Positions 34,914 through 40,816 of a DNA stretch of 40,816 bases are shown one piece after another. The DNA comes from Ilumatobacteraceae bacterium (GTDB lineage: Bacteria > Actinomycetota > Acidimicrobiia > Acidimicrobiales > Iamiaceae): the NCBI GenBank assembly GCA_025463265.1, contig JAOBWH010000011.1, positions 1-40,816 on the forward strand, read 5' to 3'. The notes beneath the pieces are model-generated. The model ran no database searches, had not been told where the DNA came from, and was given only the letters and a program-made list of their open reading frames with translations. The position numbers were made by a program, and so were the translations under genes. Positions within the stretch are counted from its first letter, which is position 1, and the number at the start of each line of letters is the position of its first letter.

Positions 34914-36233
34914 GTGGCTGAGGGGCAGCAACTCATCACCGCGCTCGGTGACGCCGTCCACCCGATGGGCGTGATGCAGCGGGTGACGGAGCGCACCCTG
35001 GAGCTCATGTCGTCGGCCTTCGGGGTGATGGTCGGGCTCGCCGACCAGGAGGGGATCACCTACGTCGCCGGCGCCGGCAACCAGGTCGAGCTGGTGGGCA
35101 CCCGGGTCGCCATGGGCCAGAGCCTGTCGGGCCTGTCGATCCGCACGTCGCAGGTGCTCCGGTCCGATGACACCGAGGAGGACGCGCGCGTCGACGTCGA
35201 GGCGTGCCGCCGCCACCGCGTCCGCTCGCTCGTCTGCGTCCCGCTCCAGCGAGATGGGCGCGCCGTCGGGGTCCTGGCGGTCAACGCGCCCGAGCCCGAT
35301 GTGTTCCGCGACGAGGACGTGCTGACCCTGACCCAGCTGGCCGCGTTCATCACCGTGGCCATCAGCTCGGCCTTCGACCTCTACCGGGTCAGCGCCGAGC
35401 TGGTGGCGCTCGGGCTCGACCAGCGCGACGAGGACGTCGGCGACCGCGAGCCGGGCAGCGCGGCCGAGCGGTACGTGATGAGCGTGCTCACCGCCGGCGG
35501 GGCGTCGCGCCTCGATGCCCGGGCCCGGATCGAACCGGTCCTGCTCGACCCGGAGCTGCTGGCGGTCGTGTACCAGCCGGTGGTCGATCTCGACACGGGC
35601 CACGTGTACGCGGTGGAGGCGCTCTCGCGCTTCGCGGCCGAGCCGGTCCGACCGCCCGACCGGTGGTTCGCCGAGGCCCACACGTGCGACCTGGGCATCG
35701 CCCTCGAGGTGCTGGCCGTGAGCCGGGCGGTGGCCCACCTCGACCGCCTCCCCGAGCAGGTCGCCATGACCATCAACGTGGGACCGATGGCCGTCCGGTC
35801 TCCGCTGTTCCTCGAGGCGATCGCCGGGGCGCCCCACCACCGGCTCATCGTCGAGCTGACCGAGCACACGGTCGTGGACGACTACCCGGAGCTCGTCGCC
35901 TCGCTCCGCTCCCTGCGGCGCACCGGGCTGCGGGTGGCCATCGATGACACCGGCTCGGGCTACTCGAGCCTCGCCCACATCCTCAAGATCGCACCGGACT
36001 TCATCAAGCTCGACCGGGAGCTGGTCAGCGGGGTCGACCTGGATCCCGTCCGGCGTGCGCTCGCCATGGCGCTGGTCGCCTTCGCCGCCGACACCGGGGC
36101 CCAGATCGTGGCGGAGGGCGTGGAGACCGCCGAGGAGCTCGCCCAGCTGCGCCGCCTCGGCGTCGCGTTCGGCCAGGGCTTCCACCTCGGCCGCCCAGCA
36201 CCGCTCGACGAGCTGATCACCCACCTGACCTAG
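34914..36233 (+). CDS. GAF-EAL cyclic-di-GMP phosphodiesterase
   Basis: The protein has 439 residues from the GTG at 34914, which follows GGGAGAGGA. Residues about 20-165 form a GAF sensor domain (VAMGQSLSGLSIRTSQVL, LVCVPLQRDGRAVGVLAVNA). Residues about 205-435 form an EAL domain with the catalytic set: EAL in VEALSRF, NVGP, ELTEHTV, IDDTGSGYSSLAH, KLDRELV and EGVET. It should cleave c-di-GMP to pGpG, controlled by a small ligand or redox state at the GAF domain. No membrane segment is present, so it is cytoplasmic. It diverges from the DinB-like gene. With the hybrid protein at 28292 it is the second c-di-GMP enzyme in the window. Confidence 0.92.
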   Translation: MAEGQQLITALGDAVHPMGVMQRVTERTLELMSSAFGVMVGLADQEGITYVAGAGNQVELVGTRVAMGQSLSGLSIRTSQVLRSDDTEEDARVDVEACRRHRVRSLVCVPLQRDGRAVGVLAVNAPEPDVFRDEDVLTLTQLAAFITVAISSAFDLYRVSAELVALGLDQRDEDVGDREPGSAAERYVMSVLTAGGASRLDARARIEPVLLDPELLAVVYQPVVDLDTGHVYAVEALSRFAAEPVRPPDRWFAEAHTCDLGIALEVLAVSRAVAHLDRLPEQVAMTINVGPMAVRSPLFLEAIAGAPHHRLIVELTEHTVVDDYPELVASLRSLRRTGLRVAIDDTGSGYSSLAHILKIAPDFIKLDRELVSGVDLDPVRRALAMALVAFAADTGAQIVAEGVETAEELAQLRRLGVAFGQGFHLGRPAPLDELITHLT

Positions 36234-36318
36234 GACCCTCGCCCGAATCGACACCGCACCGCGGATTTCCGGGAGATCCCTCGGTTCGTGGCGGTGCGGC
36301 GTCTGCGATCCTGGCTGC

Positions 36319-36888
36319 ATGACGTTCCCGATCCGCCCCAGGACCACCTCGGACCTGCCGGGCGTGGGTGAGCTGCTCACCGCCACCCACCACAGCCACG
36401 CCTACCCGGTGATCCTGCTCGAGGACATGGCGGCGTGGGGCGCCGGGACCGGCGTGCTGGAGGCCTGGGTGGCGGTGGACCCGGCGGATGGCCGGGTGGT
36501 CGGGCACGTCAGCCTGGCGGAGGCCGAACCGGACGATGCCGCCACGCTCCAGTGGCAGGACGTGACCGGTCTCCCGCTCCACCAGCTCGGCGTGGTGCGC
36601 CGGCTGGTGGTCCACGAGCGGGCCCAGGGCCACGGCACCGGCACCGAGCTGCTTGCCACCACTGTCGCCGCCGCGCACCGTCGCGGCCTGCGCCCCGTGC
36701 TGGACATGGCGGACAACCTCGCCGCCGCCGGACGCCTCTACGAGCGGGCCGGCTTCGAGCACATCGGCGCCTACGACCTCGACCTCACCGAGTACCTGCG
36801 CCCCGGCGACGAGGGCTACGCGCGAGACGGTGAGATCACCCACCACCTCCACGTCCTCACCTGGATCGGACCCGAGCCCCCGGCCTGA
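36319..36888 (+). CDS. GNAT-family N-acetyltransferase
   Basis: The protein has 189 residues from the ATG at 36319. No Shine-Dalgarno is evident, so it may be leaderless. It has the GNAT acetyl-CoA site: RRLVVHERAQGHGTGTELL with the RxxGxG/A pyrophosphate loop (RAQGHGTG), then helix 3 and the strand NLAAAGRLYERAGFEHIG. The ends are divergent. It should acetylate an amine of a small molecule or protein N-terminus; substrate unknown. It is convergent with the XRE regulator gene at 36933, with a hairpin between them. Confidence 0.88.
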   Translation: MTFPIRPRTTSDLPGVGELLTATHHSHAYPVILLEDMAAWGAGTGVLEAWVAVDPADGRVVGHVSLAEAEPDDAATLQWQDVTGLPLHQLGVVRRLVVHERAQGHGTGTELLATTVAAAHRRGLRPVLDMADNLAAAGRLYERAGFEHIGAYDLDLTEYLRPGDEGYARDGEITHHLHVLTWIGPEPPA

Positions 36889-36903
36889 GCTGCGGCCACG
36901 GAG

Positions 36904-36928
36904 ACCCGGCCCGGCCGAGATGCCGGGT
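36904..36928. terminator. Hairpin between convergent GNAT and XRE genes
   Basis: ACCCGGC (36904-36910) and GCCGGGT (36922-36928) form a perfect 7-bp stem with an 11-nt loop in the 44-bp convergent gap. It could end both transcripts. Confidence 0.6.
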
Positions 36929-36932
36929 GTGG

Positions 36933-37217
36933 TCAGTCGGCGAGCAGGGGGAGCTCTTCGATGCCGTCGAAGAGGTCGGCGGTCGGGACGTGGAGCCCCC
37001 GCCCGAGCCGCACGATGTTGAGCAGGGAGAGGTTCCGCTCGCCGCGCTCGATCTGGCCGACGTAGGTCCAGTGGACGCCGGCGCGCTTCGCCAGCTGCGC
37101 CTGGGTGAGCCGGCGCTCCAGCCGCAGGCGCCGCAGGTTGGATCCGAACCCCTTCTGGACGGTCTGCTTCGGCGAGGAGGGGTAGGGGACGTGGGGAAAA
37201 ACAGCACGACTGGTCAT
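36933..37217 (-). CDS. XRE-family helix-turn-helix regulator
   Basis: The protein has 94 residues from the ATG at 37217. Residues about 25-80 are an XRE/Cro-type HTH: GSNLRRLRLERRLTQAQLA, the recognition region VHWTYVGQIERGERNLS, and LLNIVRLGRGL. The first 24 residues lack structure and end in a basic-aromatic run. It likely binds DNA as a dimer and represses its own or nearby genes. Transcription probably begins at the ATG or a few bases before, because a promoter at 37226-37253 lies directly upstream and no ribosome site is visible. Confidence 0.88.
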   Translation of the reverse strand: MTSRAVFPHVPYPSSPKQTVQKGFGSNLRRLRLERRLTQAQLAKRAGVHWTYVGQIERGERNLSLLNIVRLGRGLHVPTADLFDGIEELPLLAD

Positions 37218-37225
37218 AAGGACGG

Positions 37226-37253
37226 ATGATATAGGGCGCGCGCTCGGGTGCAA
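37226..37253 (-). promoter_or_regulatory. Promoter of the XRE gene, probably leaderless
   Basis: Read on the minus strand, TTGCAC (37248-37253) and TATCAT (37226-37231) are separated by 16 bp. Only 8 bp separate the -10 box from the ATG at 37217, so the mRNA should start at or almost at the start codon. AT-rich sequence stands out here against the GC-rich surroundings. Confidence 0.6.
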
Positions 37254-37264
37254 GTCGGAGGTGG

Positions 37265-37303
37265 AAAAAGCGAAGACCCCGCTCGCCACGGGGACGAGCG
37301 GGG
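37265..37303 (-). terminator. Rho-independent terminator behind tRNA-Ser(GGA)
   Basis: On the minus strand, CCCCGCTCG and CGAGCGGGG (37277-37285 and 37295-37303 on the plus strand) form a perfect 9-bp stem with a 9-nt loop. The TCTTCGCTTTTT tract that follows provides a U-run. It would end the ffs / tRNA-Ser(GGA) transcript. Confidence 0.85.
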
Positions 37304-37318
37304 CCGCGATCGCACCGA

Positions 37319-37407
<89 letters not shown>

Positions 37408-37423
37408 GGGTACTGGTTTGCTT

Positions 37424-37559
37424 CGTCCACACCCGCAGGAGGTGACCGGGCGACCTGCGGCACTCCTCAGGCTCCGCTGAGAGCTGCTGCCTTCCGGCCC
37501 TGACCCGGTTCACGGGCTGAAGATGCACAGGGCCCGGCCACCACCTGCGGGTGCGGACG
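37424..37559 (-). ncRNA. ffs: Bacterial small SRP RNA (4.5S / scRNA)
   Basis: The minus strand carries the universal SRP domain IV sequence GGGTCAGG, then CCGGAAGGCAGCAGC (around 37484-37506), which binds the Ffh M domain. Long complementary arms close it: CGTCC-GCACCCGCAGG at the 5' side pairs with CCTGCGGGTGT-GGACG at the 3' side. I set the ends by the outermost pairs, so true ends may differ by a few bases. No Alu-type domain is present. The RNA guides ribosomes with signal-peptide chains to FtsY. Position between tRNA-Ser and dnaX is a common actinobacterial order. Confidence 0.9.
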
Positions 37560-37693
37560 GAGCCACGATAGTCGCAGGGCCCCCGGTCCCGTCCACGTGG
37601 GGCCGCTCGGCCCGCCCGATCCACCTCGATCCGGCCCGCACCGGGCGTGACCGGCGGGTACGGTCGGGCCGACACGCTGCGAAGGAGCGGGAC

Positions 37694-37984
37694 ATGGGCT
37701 GTGGGTGCATCCTCGCGTTGATCGGCATGGCGGCGCCCCGGTTCGCCATCTTCCTGCTCTGGCTGTTCACCGATCGCATGGCGGTGGCGTTCAACGGGTT
37801 CATCGAGGCGTTCCTCGGGTTCCTCGTGCTGCCGTTCACCACCTTGTTCTTCGCGCTCGTGTACTCGGTGCCCGACCATGGCGTGAACGGGTTCGGCTGG
37901 CTGCTCGTCGGCTTCGGCCTCCTGCTCGACATCAGCTCGTACACCAGCGGCGCCAAGGCCCGGCGAGACCAGCCCAACGGCTGA
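37694..37984 (+). CDS. Small integral membrane protein of unknown function
   Basis: The protein has 96 residues. The ATG at 37694 follows AAGGAG at good spacing. Three hydrophobic helices are visible: CILALIGMAAPRFAIFLLWL, AFLGFLVLPFTTLFFALVY and FGWLLVGFGLLLDI. A CGC motif stands at the N-terminus, and a short hydrophilic Arg/Lys tail at the C-terminus predicts a cytoplasmic end. It resembles small membrane proteins widespread in actinobacteria, which have no known role. It is convergent with the S33 peptidase gene and close to ffs and dnaX. Confidence 0.8.
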   Translation: MGCGCILALIGMAAPRFAIFLLWLFTDRMAVAFNGFIEAFLGFLVLPFTTLFFALVYSVPDHGVNGFGWLLVGFGLLLDISSYTSGAKARRDQPNG

Positions 37985-38001
37985 CCCTGCGCCCTCGGGT
38001 G

Positions 38002-39573
38002 TCAGCCGAACGCGGGGAGCTCCTCGTCGGCCATGCAGGTGGTGTCGGGGGTCGTGCTCGGGTCGTCGAGGAAGGCGAACCAGATGTCGCGGGCGCAGTC
38101 GCTGGACGTGACGGCGCCGTGGCCGGCGTTCGGGAACAGGAGCAGCTCCTGGCCGAGGGCGTCGGCGACCCGCTTCGAACCCGCCGGAGGCGTGACCGGG
38201 TCGAACCGGCCGGCCATCACGATGATCGGGACGTCCGTGTCGCCCTCTTCCAGCAGCGTGTTGAAGCTGCCGCCGTTCGCCGGGACGCCCCACTCCTCGC
38301 AGCCGGTCTCGGCCACGTTCACGAAGACGAGCGCGCCCATCTCCGGGTGCTCCTCGAGGAAGGGATCCACCACATCCGGATCGAGCAGCGGGAGCCGGTC
38401 GGCGCAGGTGACCGAGGCGGTCATGGCCTCCACCTGGTCGGCGGCGAACGGGATGGACTCCTGGACGAGCTGCTCGACGAGGGCGTAGTCGCCGCCGGCG
38501 ATGGCGGTGAGGGCGAGCGGGAGGACGGGGATCAGGGTCTCGTCGTACATGGCCCGGAACATGCCGGCGTACATGTCGGAGCCGGTGATCTCGACGTGGT
38601 GGGGCTCCCCGGTGATGGGGTCGGGGACCTCGCCGACGTAGGGCTCCTCGTCGAGCTGGGCGGCCGCCTTGGCCATCAGCGCGTCGATCGAGCCGTACTT
38701 CGCCTTGCACGCCGCCTCGGCGGCACAGGCCTCGTCGAGCTCGGCGAACGACCGCAGCGCCGACCTGCCGCGGTCGACGGCGCCGAACGGCTCGTCGGGC
38801 ACGACGATGGAGTCCAGCAGCACCGACCGGAGGCCCTCGGGGTGGGAGCGGACGGTCTCGATGGCGAGGGCGGAGCCGTAGGAGATGCCCCGCAGGTTCC
38901 ACTCGTCGACCCCGAGCGCCGCCCGGATGTCCGCCAGGTCGGCGGCGTTCTGCGGGGTGTTGTACCCGGCGAGGTCCACGCCGTCGTCGATCAGCCGGTC
39001 CCGGCAGGTCCGCATGGAGTCCTCGATGCGCTCGCCCTCCTCCGCCGGGTCGTCGGTGGTGGAGAAGGCGCCCCAGATGGCGTCGTTGGTCTCGGTGCAG
39101 TCCAGGTTCGGCGTCGAGTAGCCGGTGCCCCGCTGGTCCCAGATGTAGTAGTCCCGCTCGTCGAGGATCGCGCTCTTGGAGTAGCCGCCGACGCTGTCGA
39201 GGCTGCTGAACCCGGGCCCGCCCTCGAGCTGGACCACCGGGTCCTCCCGCGGTTCGTCGGCGATGGAGTGCAACTTGGCCACGGCGAGGCTGATCATCTG
39301 CGAGTCGGGGTCGAGGCGGTTCTCCGGGACCTCGACCGTGCCGCAGGTGACCTCGACGATCACGTCGTCGGTCAGGTCCATCGGGCAGTCGCCCTCGACG
39401 AAGGTGGGCTTCGGCCAGGCGATCGGCTCGGCGGTCGTCGTGGTCTCGGCCGTCGTGGTGGAGGCGGTCTCGTCGCCGCCGGAGGCCCCCTCGCCCGAGT
39501 CCGAGCTGCAGCCTGCGGCCACCGCCGCCAGCACCGCTGCCACCACGATCGCGCGCTTCACCGTCGTCCCCAT
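38002..39573 (-). CDS. Alpha/beta-hydrolase lipoprotein, S33 peptidase (tripeptidyl aminopeptidase-like)
   Basis: The protein has 523 residues from the ATG at 39573. A lipoprotein signal peptide ends at Cys22 (VAAGC), followed by a Ser/Gly/Thr-rich linker. The mature part is an alpha/beta hydrolase of the Streptomyces TAP/SlpD type. LEGGPGFSSL forms the oxyanion loop, GISYG holds nucleophile Ser231, AGRFDPVTPP holds the acid Asp, and NAGHGAVTS holds the His. DQRGTGYS is the family's HG-like segment. Several Cys pairs suggest disulfides. It should release short peptides or single residues from the N-terminus of extracellular peptides. It is divergent from dnaX and convergent with the small membrane protein gene. 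Confidence 0.9.
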   Translation of the reverse strand: MGTTVKRAIVVAAVLAAVAAGCSSDSGEGASGGDETASTTTAETTTTAEPIAWPKPTFVEGDCPMDLTDDVIVEVTCGTVEVPENRLDPDSQMISLAVAKLHSIADEPREDPVVQLEGGPGFSSLDSVGGYSKSAILDERDYYIWDQRGTGYSTPNLDCTETNDAIWGAFSTTDDPAEEGERIEDSMRTCRDRLIDDGVDLAGYNTPQNAADLADIRAALGVDEWNLRGISYGSALAIETVRSHPEGLRSVLLDSIVVPDEPFGAVDRGRSALRSFAELDEACAAEAACKAKYGSIDALMAKAAAQLDEEPYVGEVPDPITGEPHHVEITGSDMYAGMFRAMYDETLIPVLPLALTAIAGGDYALVEQLVQESIPFAADQVEAMTASVTCADRLPLLDPDVVDPFLEEHPEMGALVFVNVAETGCEEWGVPANGGSFNTLLEEGDTDVPIIVMAGRFDPVTPPAGSKRVADALGQELLLFPNAGHGAVTSSDCARDIWFAFLDDPSTTPDTTCMADEELPAFG

Positions 39574-39651
39574 GGGCGGCGACGCTACCGGCGGTGACGG
39601 GCCGCAGCCTCGGAAACCTCGGGTTGCGGCCGGTCGATAGGGTGAGCGGCG

Positions 39652-40816
39652 ATGGCCTACCAGTCGCTCTACCGCCGCTACCGACCCCGTCGGTTCAGCG
39701 ATGTCCGCGACCAGGAGGAGGTGGTCCGCGCCCTGCGCAACGCGGTGCGCGAGGACCGCGTCGGCCACGCGTACCTGTTCAGCGGACCCCGTGGCACGGG
39801 CAAGACGTCGACCGCACGGATCCTGGCGAAGGCGCTCAACTGCGTGAACCTCCAGGACGGCGAGCCCGACGGCGTCTGCGACAGCTGCCTCGCCATCGAC
39901 AACGGCACCTCCTACGACGTGCAGGAGCTCGACGCCGCCTCCAACAACAAGGTGGAGGAGGTGCGGGAGCTCATCAGCCGGGTGGCGCTCGGCTCACCGG
40001 GGCGCACCAAGGTGTACATCCTCGACGAGGTCCACATGCTCACCGCAGCCGCCTCGGCCGCGCTGCTGAAGACCCTGGAGGAGCCGCCCGACCACGTGGT
40101 GTTCGTGCTGGCCACCACGGATCCGCAGAAGGTGCTGCCCACCATCCGCAGCCGCACCCAGCACTACGAGTTCCGGCTCCTCGGTGCCGACGACCTCACC
40201 GAGCACGTCCAGTGGGTCATCCACGACGCCGGCCTCGACCTCGGCCCCGACGCCGTCGAGTACGTCGTCCGCCAGGGCGGCGGCTCGGCCCGAGACACGC
40301 TCTCCGCGCTGGAGCGGGTGGCGGCGGCCGGCGGGGTGGTCAACTCGGGCGAGGCCCTCACCGACCTCCTCGACGCCGTGGCCGCGGGTGATCCCGGCCG
40401 GGCCCTGCTCGCCGTGTCCGACGCCGTGAGCTCCGGCCGAGACCCCCGGGTGCTCGGCGAGGCGCTCCTGTCCCGCCTGCGCGACGTGTTCCTCCAGCGG
40501 ATGGGCGCACCGCTCGACCACCTGCCGCCCGCCGAGCAGGAACGGGTCCAGGTCTGGGCCGACCAGCTCGGCGACCGCGCCACCACCCGGGCCCTGGAAG
40601 CCGTGGGCGACGCGCTCCTCGAGATGCGTCAGGCGCCCGACCCCCGCATCCCGCTCGAGGTCGCGCTCGTCAAGCTGTCTCGGGTGGATGGCGACACGTC
40701 GGTCGATGCCCTCGCCGCCCGGGTCGCCAAGCTCGAAGCCGCGCTCGCCGCGGGGGTCCCGTCCGCCGCGCCCGGTCCGGCGCCGGCCGCTGCTCCTGCC
40801 GCCCCGGCCCCAGCCC
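39652..40816 (+). CDS. dnaX: DNA polymerase III subunits gamma and tau, C-terminus beyond the window
   Basis: The open frame from the ATG at 39652 runs to the right edge (388 residues seen). It begins with the DnaX signature YQSLYRRYRPRRFSDV. The AAA+ clamp-loader domain follows: Walker A GPRGTGKTST (45-54), Walker B ILDEVHML, sensor ATTDPQKV, and SALLKTLEEPP. The zinc module has Cys64, Cys76 and Cys79, with Asp where the fourth Cys normally stands. Domain III follows, and the frame then enters an Ala/Pro-rich linker (PGPAPAAAPAAPAP) typical of actinobacterial tau. The protein loads the beta clamp and joins polymerase to helicase. Start choice is supported by GGTGAG about 6 nt upstream. Confidence 0.95.
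   Translation, partial: MAYQSLYRRYRPRRFSDVRDQEEVVRALRNAVREDRVGHAYLFSGPRGTGKTSTARILAKALNCVNLQDGEPDGVCDSCLAIDNGTSYDVQELDAASNNKVEEVRELISRVALGSPGRTKVYILDEVHMLTAAASAALLKTLEEPPDHVVFVLATTDPQKVLPTIRSRTQHYEFRLLGADDLTEHVQWVIHDAGLDLGPDAVEYVVRQGGGSARDTLSALERVAAAGGVVNSGEALTDLLDAVAAGDPGRALLAVSDAVSSGRDPRVLGEALLSRLRDVFLQRMGAPLDHLPPAEQERVQVWADQLGDRATTRALEAVGDALLEMRQAPDPRIPLEVALVKLSRVDGDTSVDALAARVAKLEAALAAGVPSAAPGPAPAAAPAAPAPA

Overview
The window is about 41 kb of very GC-rich DNA with high G+C at third codon positions, widespread GTG starts, and lipoproteins with Thr-rich linkers. The dnaX / SRP RNA / tRNA-Ser / tadA neighbourhood and the mycothiol-type DinB protein point to an actinobacterium, most likely of the class Acidimicrobiia (Iamia/Ilumatobacter-like). 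That placement is an inference from gene content and style; no rRNA is present.

Layout. 1-7.4 kb: the 5' part of a PAS histidine kinase, diverging from an OmpR-type regulator with a degenerate receiver; a secreted beta-propeller/DUF4214 protein; a hemerythrin with a histone-H1-like tail; an unknown small protein; an orphan Flp pilin; and a lipoprotein. 7.7-21.7 kb: one co-directional eight-gene operon for making, modifying and exporting a cell-surface glycan. It encodes a double GT2, a second GT2, a polysaccharide deacetylase, a FemAB/GNAT-like transferase, a GH16 lipoprotein, a flippase fused to an APH-like kinase, a polytopic membrane protein with an APH-like pseudokinase, and a PRTase / kinase-like / HAD protein. 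Six of its seven junctions are 4-bp stop/start overlaps and the seventh is a 14-bp overlap. 21.8-26.3 kb, minus strand: a secreted nucleoside-hydrolase-like protein, then a second FemAB-like protein and a second GH16 lipoprotein, paralogous to the pair inside the operon.

26.4-32.7 kb: a region with weaker codon bias. It holds a DUF4352-like protein, an SCO6745-family protein, a PAS-GGDEF-EAL-histidine kinase hybrid, a small Ser/Thr kinase and a frame-broken gene, and ends beside tRNA-Ser(CGA). 33-40.8 kb: conserved housekeeping DNA with tadA, NUDIX, DinB/MDMPI, a GAF-EAL phosphodiesterase, a GNAT, an XRE regulator, tRNA-Ser(GGA) directly behind the SRP RNA (ffs), a small membrane protein, an S33 peptidase lipoprotein, and the start of dnaX.

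How it fits together (inference): the large operon looks like an exopolysaccharide or cell-wall-glycan pathway. Its unusual part is three consecutive genes that each carry an APH-fold kinase-like domain, fused in turn to a flippase, a GT-C/polymerase-like membrane protein, and a PRTase+HAD pair. This is the best candidate for an undescribed system. Two c-di-GMP proteins, a two-component pair and a Ser/Thr kinase nearby could control surface behaviour, but no direct link is visible.
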